A stretch of 64,000 nt of DNA, taken from NCBI RefSeq assembly GCF_014836425.1, contig NZ_JACSQW010000003.1, positions 1 through 64,000 on the forward strand, in the 5' to 3' direction. The notes below the pieces were generated by a model. That model searched no databases, was not told where the DNA came from, and was given only the letters and a program-made list of their open reading frames with translations. How positions within the stretch are numbered: position 1 is the first letter of the stretch; the number at the start of each line of letters is the position of its first letter. The stretch comes from Limosilactobacillus avistercoris. Its GTDB lineage: Bacteria > Bacillota > Bacilli > Lactobacillales > Lactobacillaceae. The translations under genes and the position numbers were made by a program. Shown here piece after piece: positions 1 through 7,657 of the stretch.

Positions 1-26
1 CCACCCGCATAGCAGGTGGTTTTTTG
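1..26 (+). terminator. Rho-independent terminator of an upstream gene
   Basis: CCACC and GGTGG form a short stem around a 9-base loop and are followed by a run of six T on the plus strand. The gene it ends lies left of the window. Confidence 0.6.
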
Positions 27-77
27 TTTCGCACACTCGCTCTGCTCGCGTGCTCAACTAGGTCTAAAGACACTAAT

Positions 78-124
78 CAAAAAGCAGAAGTTAATAGAAT
101 TACTTTATTCCATTAACTTCTGCT
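78..124 (-). terminator. Terminator of the glutamine amidotransferase gene
   Basis: A perfect 13-bp inverted repeat (AGCAGAAGTTAAT and its complement at 83-95 and 112-124) is followed on the minus strand by five T. It lies just downstream of the minus-strand gene that stops at 177. Confidence 0.85.
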
Positions 125-176
125 AATAATGATTTACAGCTGAACATCAAACCAACAAAGAATGTCCAACATTCAA

Positions 177-914
177 CTAATCTATTTGAGTATCGTTTAG
201 TTCTTGGTAACGATTAATTAAGTTATCCAAGAAATTAACTAAATTTCGATTCATTGTTTGACAATCAATTTTGCGAATTTCCTTAGCGGATTGGACGTAT
301 TGATACTGCTGATACTTCTTAACGTCATCCCCAATTTTATCAATCAATCTCTCATAATCCGGTGGGGTCAGTTCCATATGACATTGTAATCCATACACCA
401 ATTCACCATAACGAACAATTTGCCGTGGACAACCCTCACTAAAAGCTAATACAGGCGTTTGAGAATTGACTCCCATCATATCATTGTGCCATTCACCAAG
501 AAAAGCACTATCTTGAAAATTTTGCAATAATGGGTCTTGTTTACCACTTTCATTCAGCCAAACTTGAACTGCTCCTTCCTCCTTATGAAGACTGTGTTCA
601 TAAGGAATTCCAAGAGACTCGCCAATAAGTTGGCCTCCTAAACAAACGCCAACTACCATTCTTCGTTGTTGAATAAAGGCCCGAATTGTCTCCCGTTCCG
701 CTTGAGCATCAAAATAAGAGCATTTCTGTTTACTCGTATGAGGATTCTGTGGACCACCTAAAACAACCAACATATCTGCCTTCTGAACCAATTGCGGAGT
801 GGGCTTTTCCACATGACAGTTAATAATTTGAACATCGTACTGATGATCTCGTGCCCAAGTTAAGTAGTAGCCAGGTCCTACATAAGGTTCATGCTGGATA
901 AAACAAATTCTCAT
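177..914 (-). CDS. Class I glutamine amidotransferase-like protein
   Basis: A 245-residue protein with a GATase1 fold of the GMP-synthase-like stand-alone type. The nucleophile elbow is visible as GVCLGGQL with Cys91, and the His-Glu pair of the triad is in QCHMELTP (His179, Glu181). An early LGGPQNP segment matches the oxyanion region. There is no synthetase domain, so it is not GuaA itself. The family hydrolyses glutamine or other gamma-glutamyl amides; the acceptor here is unknown. The gene is monocistronic, with a promoter at 983-1010 and a terminator at 78-124. The ribosome binding site is weak (AAAG-rich). Function beyond the fold is not assigned. Confidence 0.85.
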   Translation of the reverse strand: MRICFIQHEPYVGPGYYLTWARDHQYDVQIINCHVEKPTPQLVQKADMLVVLGGPQNPHTSKQKCSYFDAQAERETIRAFIQQRRMVVGVCLGGQLIGESLGIPYEHSLHKEEGAVQVWLNESGKQDPLLQNFQDSAFLGEWHNDMMGVNSQTPVLAFSEGCPRQIVRYGELVYGLQCHMELTPPDYERLIDKIGDDVKKYQQYQYVQSAKEIRKIDCQTMNRNLVNFLDNLINRYQELNDTQID

Positions 915-982
915 CTTTGTTTTCTTTCAATCAACGGCAAATATTATTTTAGGAATCGCCTGCAAATACCTATAATAAAGTC

Positions 983-1010
983 ATTATAGTTGAAAAGTCA
1001 TTTCTTGTAA
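983..1010 (-). promoter_or_regulatory. Promoter of the glutamine amidotransferase gene
   Basis: On the minus strand TTACAA (1005-1010) and TATAAT (983-988) are 16 bases apart. This puts transcription start about 60 bases before the ATG at 914. Confidence 0.6.
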
Positions 1011-1139
1011 TCATAATTATTAGAAAATTTCCTAAAATTCCAATAATATAAGAGAAAAGTCCAAAATAAGAAAATTGGCAAGCAAGACAAAATTTATTTT
1101 TATTCTATTGCCCTAGTCTATTCAATTAACTTTTTGCAT

Positions 1140-1640
1140 AAAAACCAAAAAGTGTGCTAATTCTTTCTGTGGTAAGAATTAGCACACCTTTAAATTTCTA
1201 AAATTAGTATTTAAATACTTTCCAATCGAGCTTCATTTCATTAGCTCTCTTAAAGTCTTTGCATGAGTCTACTCGTTAATAGCTAAAGCTTAACGACTTG
1301 ACTGAGCATTCCTAATGCTTTCATGCTCCTGCTAGTCCTGTTCAAGCACCGTTACGCTCTCTGCGGTTCGCCACTAACCAATCATTCGTCACTACGTTCC
1401 TCATTCTTGGGTGGCTATCGCATGGAGTATCACTAGCACTCTCTTCATCGCTTTAGCTCCTTGACAGTACTGTCACACTCTCAACATGTGGCGTCCGACT
1501 CATACCAATCACACATTGCCTCAAACGCTGAGACAGTGCGATTTGTCGCTGCTTTCTAAGGATTAATTTCTACAGCAATTTAACTAAGATGAGTGCTTGC
1601 TTATCATACCCAGTCTCACTATTTTAACATTTCATTAGCT
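1140..1640 (-). ncRNA. Candidate structured non-coding transcript
   Basis: About 500 bases without a credible gene on either strand, richer in GC than the flanks. Read on the minus strand it holds many short hairpins: TGACAG/CTGTCA (1462-1475), CGTTAA/TTAACG (about 1274-1295), AGCATT/AATGCT (about 1305-1319) and GCGA/TCGC (about 1538-1549); ACGCTA/TAGCGT lies just upstream (about 1657-1676). The segment AGCTAATGAAATG occurs twice (about 1233-1245 and 1628-1640). It ends in a strong terminator at 1141-1190. A TGTTAAAAT extended -10 element lies at about 1621-1629. One 15-codon reading frame with a good AAGGAG site (ATG near 1449) could be a leader peptide. Size and structure resemble the large phage- or plasmid-linked RNA classes of lactobacilli (ROOL, GOLLD), but I cannot match a consensus from memory. 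A degraded plasmid segment is the main alternative. Confidence 0.35.
1141..1190 (-). terminator. Strong terminator, GAATTAGCACAC type
   Basis: A perfect 14-bp stem (GTGTGCTAATTCTT at 1152-1165 with its complement at 1174-1187) is followed by T-rich sequence on the minus strand. The same core sequence recurs in the terminator at 17804-17851. Confidence 0.85.
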
Positions 1641-1720
1641 AACGGAAACTCAACGAACGCTACTATGTTATAGCGTACTTGGTGCCTGTCGAGTGCATAA
1701 AATCAATCGCTTAGTTATCA

Positions 1721-1729
1721 TGGTATAAT
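1721..1729 (+). promoter_or_regulatory. Extended -10 promoter of the small ORF
   Basis: TGGTATAAT (extended -10) lies 40 bases before the ATG at 1769. No good -35 box is visible, as is usual for extended -10 promoters. Confidence 0.55.
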
Positions 1730-1768
1730 TTACATGAATAGGTATTTTTATAGACCGAAGGTGATAAC

Positions 1769-1930
1769 ATGGGAAAACTTAACTTTATAGGAAAATGGAA
1801 TCGAGCTTCTGAACTATTCCGAACAGAACAGTTCATCCTTACCTTTGCTAAAGAAGAAGACTTAATCAAGATTGAAGAGTTTATCAAGCAACGCCGCGAG
1901 AAACTGGCTAAGAAAGAGTCAAAACATTAG
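1769..1930 (+). CDS. Small hypothetical protein, 53 residues
   Basis: A short reading frame starting MGKLNFIGKW and ending in a basic, Lys/Arg/Glu-rich helix-like tail. It has no membrane segment and no motif I recognise. A GAAGGTG ribosome binding site lies 6 bases before the ATG, an extended -10 promoter lies upstream (1721-1729) and a hairpin terminator lies 40 bases downstream, so it looks like a complete small transcription unit rather than a chance frame. The C-terminal half could form an amphipathic helix or coiled coil. Function unknown. It lies between the candidate non-coding RNA and the MazEF pair, in accessory DNA. Confidence 0.55.
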   Translation: MGKLNFIGKWNRASELFRTEQFILTFAKEEDLIKIEEFIKQRREKLAKKESKH

Positions 1931-1970
1931 TCCAGATAACGTTGTTTTACCGTTCATATTTTATGCATAC

Positions 1971-2016
1971 GAAAAGACCGTCCCGTTAACCTTGGCCAGT
2001 TGCGGACGATCTTTTA
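1971..2016 (+). terminator. Terminator after the small ORF
   Basis: An imperfect hairpin (GAAAAGACCGTCCCG against CGGACGATCTTTT) ends in a T-rich stretch on the plus strand. The A-run on its left side lets it also act on the minus strand, where it would follow the toxin gene. Confidence 0.6.
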
Positions 2017-2080
2017 TTAGCATAGGTAATTAAGCCCTCGTCATTAAAGCAGCTCAGCCTCAAATTGCAAGGTATAGTTG

Positions 2081-2434
2081 CTATTCCTCCTTAGCATCAA
2101 TTACATCACGCACAACTTGTAAAACCTGATGTAGTGCAATATTGTCAATTTGTGTTAAATACCGCATTGAACGGGTTTGATAGTCAAAAGTGTGAAATTG
2201 CAGCGGATTCACTACCCCATTAACATGATCGTTCTTAACTTCTACGAACAGTCCTGTTTGCCTCAAACGATTATTTTGTGCATGTGTGATGGGGCAAACT
2301 ACCGCTAATCCCGTTAAAGCTGAGTACCGTGAATTGCTAATTACTAAAGCGGGGCGCCGCTTACGAATCTCACTCCCCGAACTGGGATTAAAATCAATGG
2401 TGACAATATCACCTTTATGAGGAAGATAATCCAT
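2081..2434 (-). CDS. mazF: MazF/PemK-type endoribonuclease toxin
   Basis: A 117-residue type II toxin of the MazF/PemK family, which cleaves mRNA at short sequence motifs. Family marks are the start KGDIVTIDFNPSSGSE, the arginine-rich RKRRPALVIS strand and VCPITH (Thr50), which together form the catalytic Arg/Thr site of this fold. I start it at the ATG at 2434 because GGAG lies 5 bases upstream and one base separates it from the antitoxin stop; an upstream ATG at 2470 lies inside the antitoxin. It is co-transcribed with the antitoxin. Residues look intact, so it is probably active if expressed. Confidence 0.85.
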   Translation of the reverse strand: MDYLPHKGDIVTIDFNPSSGSEIRKRRPALVISNSRYSALTGLAVVCPITHAQNNRLRQTGLFVEVKNDHVNGVVNPLQFHTFDYQTRSMRYLTQIDNIALHQVLQVVRDVIDAKEE

Positions 2435-2435
2435 C

Positions 2436-2660
2436 CTAACTCCACTCACTATCCAGTACCTCGTGATCATTCATTACGTCTTCTTGGTGCAAGTCTTCTT
2501 TAAACCAATGCCCTTCAAAGGGATTCCGATGTTCCGGACGATAAACAATTGAGCCATCGTCTTGGAGTTCGGCCTTAAACTTAGCACCTGGAGCAACATT
2601 GAACGACTTAGGAATAGTTAACGTCACTGAATTACCTACTCTACGAACTTTAATAGTCAT
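2436..2660 (-). CDS. mazE: MazE/PemI-type antitoxin (AbrB fold)
   Basis: A 74-residue antitoxin. The N-terminal half is the swapped-hairpin AbrB/MazE DNA-binding fold (TIKVRRVGNSVTLTIPKSF). The acidic C-terminal part (EGHWFKEDLHQEDVMNDHEV) would wrap the toxin. The ATG at 2660 is preceded by GGAGGG at a good distance, whereas an upstream in-frame ATG at 2717 has no site and lies before the promoter. It neutralises the downstream MazF-like toxin and probably represses the operon through the palindrome at 2675-2693. Confidence 0.85.
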   Translation of the reverse strand: MTIKVRRVGNSVTLTIPKSFNVAPGAKFKAELQDDGSIVYRPEHRNPFEGHWFKEDLHQEDVMNDHEVLDSEWS

Positions 2661-2674
2661 GTCAATCCCTCCTT

Positions 2675-2713
2675 GTGTATCTTTAGTATACACTGGAGGC
2701 TTGCAGGAATCAA
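2675..2713 (-). promoter_or_regulatory. mazEF promoter and operator
   Basis: On the minus strand TTGATT (2708-2713) and TATACT (2685-2690) are 17 bases apart. A 6-bp inverted repeat, GTGTAT-N7-ATACAC (2675-2693), overlaps the -10 box and fits autorepression by the antitoxin complex. Confidence 0.7.
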
Positions 2714-2786
2714 TCACTTAATTGCTTTGCCGACTGTGGTCATCAGTTACAAGTTTCCAAAAATGCTGAGAATAAAATGATGACGC

Positions 2787-2805
2787 TTGGGAACAGCGGA
2801 AGTTG
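2787..2805. repeat. Outer inverted repeat, left copy (WEQRKL segment)
   Basis: TTGGGAACAGCGGAAGTTG matches the complement of 4737-4755 with one mismatch in 19. It encodes WEQRKL and marks the outer edge of the hsdS cassette on this side. Confidence 0.75.
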
Positions 2806-3232
2806 AGGGAAGTGGCAACTTTCATAAATGGTCGAGCCTATAAACAAAATGAATTATTAGATTCAGGAAAATATAAAGTTCTTCGTGTTGGTAATTTTTA
2901 TACAAATGATTCTTGGTACTATTCTAATCTAGAACTAGCAGATAAATATTATATTGATAAAGGCGACCTAGTGTATACTTGGTCAGCTACTTTTGGCCCT
3001 CATATCTGGGATGGCGAAAAAGTTATATATCACTACCATATCTGGAAAATTGAACTCTCTGAGTCTTTAGATAGAGATTTTACTTTGCAAATATTAGAAG
3101 CTGATAAAGCTCAAATACAAATGGATCAACGATGATTCATGTGACAAAAAAAGATATGGAAAGCAAAGTTATTTCACTGCCAAACATTGAAGAACAAAAC
3201 AAATTGGTTCATATTTAATGAAGTTCGATTCT

Positions 3233-3261
3233 CTCATCGCCCTTCATCAGCGTAAGCCAAA
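3233..3261. repeat. Inner 29-bp inverted repeat, left arm
   Basis: Perfect inverted match to 4228-4256, encoding SLIALHQRK of HsdS. It lies just beyond the 3' end of the recombinase gene. Repeats at this HsdS site are typical crossover points of phase-variable type I systems. Confidence 0.85.
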
Positions 3262-3273
3262 TACACCATTTTC

Positions 3274-4203
3274 CTAACTCAAACTTGATAAGTACCTCAT
3301 GACCAAATCATTGTCCTGATTTTCCAGCTCATTGATGATATGCATGTATACTTTTTGTGTAGTCGTAATCGAAGAGTGTCCCAACCTTCGCGAAACACTC
3401 GCAATTGATACACCGGCAAACATCAACAACGAGGCATGCGTATGCCGTAACCCATGTAATGAAATTTCCGGAATACCGCAGTTCTTACAATGACGAGTAA
3501 GCCATTTGTTAGGTGTTGAGTTACAAACTGCTCCATTAACAAAAATAGGCTCATCGATTTCGAGTCCCTTGATCAATTGTTGAAACTGCATTCCTAATTG
3601 CCAATCCATCTGCACTTTTCTGATAGAACTGCGATTTTTCGTTGGTTGAAACTCTGTATTATTTTTGTAATCCCATGTCTTACTTACTGAAATTGTTTGC
3701 CTTACAAAATCAAAATCAGCAGGTGTTAGCCCTAGTGCCTCAGAAAAACGAAGACCTGTTTTAGCAATTAGAAGAATTAACCAGTCCTAATTTATAGAAG
3801 TACCTAAATCTAAGTCCTCCAACAAATTATGGAGTTCAAATTGATTTAGGTACTTCTTTTTCTTTTCTCTAGGGGCCTTCCCTTTAAAAATTACCTTTCG
3901 AGTAGGATCCCTGTCAATTAATCCATCATCAACTGCATCTAAAATGGCACCTTTCACTTGATGATGGAAGTCAATGACTGTTTGTCGTTCATGTGTTTCT
4001 ACATATTTGTTTAACAGCTCTTGATACACATTTCTGTCAAAATCTTTCATCTTCAAATCTGGAATGATCTGTGCTAGGTGCTGATAGTTACTTTGATACT
4101 TTTCAAGCGTAACCTGACGAACCGCACCTTCTTTGTACAACTTAATCCAATGGTTAAAGTAGTCCTTGAATAGACTATCTCTCGTAAAATTATCTTTACT
4201 CAT
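3274..4203 (-). pseudogene. Tyrosine recombinase, interrupted by one TAG codon
   Basis: A 310-codon frame for an XerC/D-like phage-type integrase, with a core-binding N-terminal domain and a catalytic domain. The catalytic set is all present: Arg in TGLRFSEAL, His and Arg in HGLRHTHAS, His in LGHSS and the Tyr in TTQKVYMH. The only lesion is an in-frame TAG at 3787-3789 (codon 139), just before the catalytic arginine. Its position between two facing hsdS fragments and the 29-bp inverted repeats says it was the dedicated hsdS inversion recombinase. One base change, suppression or a sequencing correction would restore it. A good GGAGG site precedes the ATG. Confidence 0.85.
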
Positions 4204-4227
4204 TACTATGAACCTCCAATTTACTAT

Positions 4228-4256
4228 TTTGGCTTACGCTGATGAAGGGCGATGAG
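4228..4256. repeat. Inner 29-bp inverted repeat, right arm
   Basis: Perfect complement of 3233-3261. It lies just upstream of the recombinase start and inside the 3' end of the right hsdS fragment. Confidence 0.85.
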
Positions 4257-4736
4257 GGAGTCTAGTTGCTTAAAGAATTTTCCTATCTTTAGTTGTTCAT
4301 GAATAATTGGTAATCTGTAAGTTAAATTATTTAAAGTATTTGGATATATCGCTGCTACACTTGTAGTTCCGGTTGCTCTAGCATGAATCTTAGCCATAAT
4401 ATTATCTGTATTATATAAGTAATTGAAAAAATTGTATCAATATCAGATTTAAAGACAAACCTAGCAATATTACTATTAAAAGCAGCCGTTTTTAATTCAG
4501 ATAACCACGTTGCTCCCTTTCCAACTAGTTCTAGAGTGTTTCTGGTATTAAAAAGAAAATCTCCGTATTTTAGAATATCCTGTTCCTTCACTGATGATTT
4601 TAATGGTAAAAATTCTAATTTAGAAAAATCAAAATATCTATTTCTTAGATTTCCCATTTTTATTAACGGAATTCCATCATTTGATTCAGAGCCTAATAAA
4701 TTAGTTCCTGTATGAATTGATAAAATATCTTCCCCC

Positions 4737-4755
4737 CAACTTTCGCTGTTCCCAA
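4737..4755. repeat. Outer inverted repeat, right copy (WEQRKL segment)
   Basis: Complement of the copy at 2787-2805 with one mismatch. The hsdS cassette ends here and terminase sequence begins within a few bases. Confidence 0.7.
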
Positions 4756-4756
4756 A

Positions 4757-6346
4757 CTAAAGAACTATCAACCAACTCGTTTTATGTCCAAGAACTCCAC
4801 CTACAACAAAGATGCGGCCGACTTTGCAGTTTCGTTCATCGAATGCCTTTGCAACACCAAAGGTACCTGGGCAGGAAAACCTTTTGAGCTGATTGACTGA
4901 CAAGAAAAAATCATCCGTGCCATCTTCGGAATTCTTAAACCAGACGGCTATCGGCAGTTCAACACTGCTTATGTGGAAATTCCCAAGAAACAGGGCAAAT
5001 CCGAACTTGCTGCGGCAGTCGCCCTGCTGCTTTGTTGTGCCGATGGCGAAGAACGGTCGGAGGTTTATGGTCGTGCCGCTGATCGCCAACAGGCAGCGAT
5101 TGTATTTGATGTGGCTGCTGACATGGTGCGAATGAATCCAGTTTTAAAGAAACGGTGTAAGATTCTTGCTTCGCAAAAACGATTGATTTATGAGCCAACT
5201 AATAGTTTCTACCAGGTTCTATCGGCTGATGCTTATTCCAAACACGGATTTAACGTTTCTGGGGTTATCTTTGACGAATTGCACACTCAGCCGAATCGAA
5301 AACTCTACGATGTGATGACCAAAGGTTCTGGGGATGCCCGCACTCAGCCGCTTTATTTTTTGATTACCACTGCTGGTAACGATGAAAACTCTATCTGTTA
5401 CCAAGTTCATCAAAAAGCGATCGATATTATGAAAGACCGTAAACATGATCCCCGCTTCCATCTAGTTATTTATGGTGCCAGTCGTGATGAAGACTGGTCG
5501 AGTCCTGCCGTCTGGAAAAAAGCTAACCCTTCACTCGGTATTACTGTCAAGATGGAAAAAGCCAAGGATGCCTATAATTCAGCCAAGGAAAATCCAGCTG
5601 AAGAGAATACTTTCCGGCAGCTCCGACTCAACCAATGGGTTAAACAGGATGTTCGTTGGATGCCGATGGACAAGTGGGATGCTTGTGCTTTTTCAGTGGA
5701 TCCTGATGAGTTACGCGGGCGCGATTGCTATGGCGGATTAGACCTATCTTCCACCACTGATATCACTGCGTTTGTCCTTGTCTTTCCACCACGTGATGAA
5801 TCGGAAGGCTACACTTTGCTCCCCTACTTCTGGATTCCTGAAGACAATGTCGATTTACGGGTTCGCCGCGATCATGTTCCATACGATATCTGGAAACAGC
5901 AAGGATATCTACAAACTACCGAAGGCAATGTTGTCCACTATGGCTTTATTGAACATTTTATTGACGATCTTGGTAAGAAATATCATATCCGAGAAATCGC
6001 CTTTGACCGCTGGGGAGCTGTTGAAATGGTGCAAAATCTGGAAGGAATGGGCTTTACGGTCGTGCCATTTGGCCAAGGCTTTAAAGATATGACGCCGCCG
6101 ACCAAAGAACTGATGCGGTTAACCCTTGAAAAGAAGATTGCCCACGGTGGCCACCCAATACTGCGCTGGATGATGGATAACATCTATATCCGTACTGATC
6201 CAGCTGGTAACATCAAACCTGATAAAGCCAAATCTACTGAGAAGATTGATGGCGTGGTAGCCACTATCATGGGCTTAGATCGGGCTATTCGAAATGAGGA
6301 TAGTGGCGATTCGGTTTACGATGGTCGCAGACTATTGATGCTTTAA
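4757..6346 (+). pseudogene. terL: Phage terminase large subunit, truncated and nonsense-interrupted
   Basis: Continuous TerL reading from LKNYQPTRFMSK at the cassette junction to the stop at 6346, except for TGA at 4898-4900 where relatives have Trp (LIDWQE). ATPase marks: Walker A in EIPKKQGKSE and Walker B in VIFDELH. The nuclease domain shows GGLDLSSTTDI and the late DGVVATIMGLDRA segment. The large subunit packages phage DNA into proheads. The 5' end is cut by the hsdS cassette and no small-subunit gene is seen. A GTG at 4973 could start a 457-residue protein lacking the adenine-binding N-terminus, but it has no convincing ribosome binding site. HK97-type packaging module remnant. Confidence 0.85.
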
Positions 6347-6374
6347 TCAAAATAGAACGCATTTGCATTCTGAT

Positions 6375-6389
6375 ATGATATAATATCAT
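6375..6389 (+). promoter_or_regulatory. relBE promoter with overlapping palindrome
   Basis: TGATATAAT (extended -10, 6376-6384) lies inside the palindrome ATGATA-TAA-TATCAT (6375-6389). This arrangement fits autorepression by the antitoxin. AAGGAGG follows near 6400. Confidence 0.6.
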
Positions 6390-6413
6390 TAACAAATCCA
6401 AGGAGGTCCAAAC

Positions 6414-6641
6414 ATGGCAACTGCTACTAAATCCACCACTATCCGTTTTGATAAAGACGTCTTAAATTTGATTCACAAACAAGCAGATCTTGATGGTCAA
6501 ACTTCCACTGAATTCATGCGAAGTGCCGTTCTAGAAAAACTTGAGGATAGCCTTGACTACCAAGATGCGGTCAAAAACATCCGCGAATCCCATGGTCAAG
6601 CTGTGTCTCGCGATGACGTTAAGAGGCAATTAGGTCTTTAA
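6414..6641 (+). CDS. relB: RelB-family antitoxin
   Basis: A 75-residue antitoxin with an N-terminal ribbon-helix-helix DNA-binding segment (KSTTIRFDKDVLNLIHKQADLDGQ) and a C-terminal acidic/basic helix for toxin binding. AAGGAGG lies 8 bases before the ATG. It overlaps the toxin gene by one base (TAATG). Its own promoter and palindrome lie directly upstream. It sits between terL and the portal gene of the prophage remnant, where lactobacillus phages usually have no toxin-antitoxin module. Intact. Confidence 0.8.
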   Translation: MATATKSTTIRFDKDVLNLIHKQADLDGQTSTEFMRSAVLEKLEDSLDYQDAVKNIRESHGQAVSRDDVKRQLGL

Positions 6642-6922
6642 TGATGAAATACACCTGGTCATTTAATCAAAAAGCACTAAAAGATTTTAAGAAAAATCTC
6701 GATAAACCTGTTCAGCGACGAATCATTAATTGGCTTGACAAACATATCGAAGGTTCTAATAATCCTCGAGTTTGGGGTAAAGCCCTGGAAGGCGAACTCG
6801 GTACTCTGTGGCGTTACCGAATTGGTAGTTACCGCATCATTGCTGATATTCAAGATGAAGTTTTTACGGTTGTTGCTGTCAAGGCAGGTAAAAGAAATGA
6901 CGTCTACAAACGAAAAAGGTAA
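6641..6922 (+). CDS. relE: RelE-family toxin
   Basis: A 93-residue toxin of the RelE/ParE fold (YTWSFNQKALKDFKKNL at the start, LWRYRIGSYRIIADIQDE and VKAGKRNDVYKR in the core). The arginines in the RYRIGSYR strand and the basic C-terminus fit ribosome-dependent mRNA cleavage in RelE relatives. Translation is coupled to relB; either ATG of the ATGATG pair (6641 or 6644) could be used. Intact. Just downstream, an overlapping frame encodes LSKSEFNREIQKGFD, which resembles the tail of another antitoxin; I treat that as a remnant. Confidence 0.8.
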   Translation: MMKYTWSFNQKALKDFKKNLDKPVQRRIINWLDKHIEGSNNPRVWGKALEGELGTLWRYRIGSYRIIADIQDEVFTVVAVKAGKRNDVYKRKR

Positions 6923-7123
6923 GCGACCATTAGATCTATCAAAGCTATCAAAAAGTGAATTTAACCGAGAAATTCAAAAGGGCTTTGATTATTCAAGCAT
7001 AATCAAACATTTACTGCCCCAAAAAGTGAAAAGAATTAAAGAATCGAAATTAGCATCGGCTTTTCATGAAGTGCCCTACAATTGTTAGACAAGAAATCTA
7101 ATGATTGTGAGGCACTTTTTTGT

Positions 7124-7657
7124 ATGACCAAATATAAATCAGAACTGAAAGCCCAAATTGTTCATGAATACCTTTCGACTTCGCAAAGTACTAATGATTT
7201 AAGTAAGAAATATCAAATTAATGGGCGACGTATTGCTGAATGGTTTCAGGGATACCAATTGAGGGGGATCAACGCCCTTGAAAAACGACGTCATAAACGA
7301 ATATTTACCGCCGATTTTAAACTAAATGTGATAGACTACTACCAAACTCATGAGGATTCGATGGCTGAAGTAGCCGCTCGCTTTAATATTTTAACAGCGC
7401 AAGTTTCAAGATGGCGTTCGCAATTTGAACGGGACGGTATTGCAGCTTTGAAGCCTCACCCAAAAGGCAGGCCTTCTAAAGTGAAACATACTAAAAAACA
7501 GGCTCGTCAGCTCGCTAATAAGAGTGAGCTGGAACGATTAAAGGAAGAATTGGCAAAGAAGAACCAAGAACTTTACGAAACTAAGATGGAGCGTAATATC
7601 TTAAAAAAATCGCTGTCCCTGTTTGGACCCTCAAAGCCAGGAAGAAAAACCAAATAG
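7124..7657 (+). CDS. IS3-family transposase OrfA
   Basis: A 177-residue protein with two helix-turn-helix segments (STNDLSKKYQINGRRIAEWF and MAEVAARFNILTAQVSRWRSQF), followed by a leucine-zipper-like coiled coil (SELERLKEELAKKNQELYE). This is the IS150-type layout. OrfA binds the terminal repeats. I start it at ATG 7124 (MTKYKSELK), not at an upstream frame extension. In intact relatives a -1 frameshift at an A-rich stretch near the end (about 7645) produces the OrfAB transposase. Confidence 0.85.
   Translation: MTKYKSELKAQIVHEYLSTSQSTNDLSKKYQINGRRIAEWFQGYQLRGINALEKRRHKRIFTADFKLNVIDYYQTHEDSMAEVAARFNILTAQVSRWRSQFERDGIAALKPHPKGRPSKVKHTKKQARQLANKSELERLKEELAKKNQELYETKMERNILKKSLSLFGPSKPGRKTK

Larger units (their letters stand above)
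2776..3277 (+). pseudogene. hsdS fragment, type I restriction specificity subunit
   Basis: Reading begins abruptly at NDDAWEQRKLREVA, the conserved segment that opens a target-recognition domain in Gram-positive HsdS proteins, and continues through one recognition domain (VLRVGNFYTNDSWYY, LVYTWSATFGPHIW). The frame then breaks near 3130. The conserved HVTKKDMESKVISLPNIEEQNKL follows in another frame, and a further break near 3215 precedes KFDSLIALHQRK. There is no start codon, no second recognition domain and no hsdM or hsdR nearby. The 3' end carries the left arm of a 29-bp inverted repeat. It would have set the DNA sequence bound by a type I methyltransferase; as it stands it is not functional. 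Confidence 0.8.
4224..4756 (-). pseudogene. Second hsdS fragment, facing the first
   Basis: Read on the minus strand from the WEQRKLG segment (about 4755) through a recognition domain (NLLGSESNDGIPLIKMGNLRNR, then YGDFLFNTRNTLELVG) to LIALHQRKPK and a stop at 4224. Two one-base shifts break it: one G too many in the G6 run (4732-4737 on plus) and one T too few in the T6 run (4426-4431 on plus). Correcting both gives one continuous HsdS half-protein ending in HARATGTTSVAAIYPNTLNN and LPIIHEQLKIGKFFKQLDSL. The 5' end is cut exactly at the outer repeat, where it meets terminase sequence. It is the alternative recognition domain of the inversion cassette. Confidence 0.8.

Noticed and set aside
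177-914. GMP synthase (guaA)
   Set aside because: Only the amidotransferase domain is present; there is no ATP pyrophosphatase domain.
1200-1735. tmRNA, RNase P RNA or 6S RNA
   Set aside because: I could not find the tag frame and tRNA-like ends, the P4-type core or the 6S open-complex layout.
2803-3135. Intact plus-strand gene of 110 residues
   Set aside because: It starts at a TTG within the conserved WEQRKL segment, has no ribosome binding site, and the same HsdS protein continues in other frames, so it is a piece of a pseudogene.
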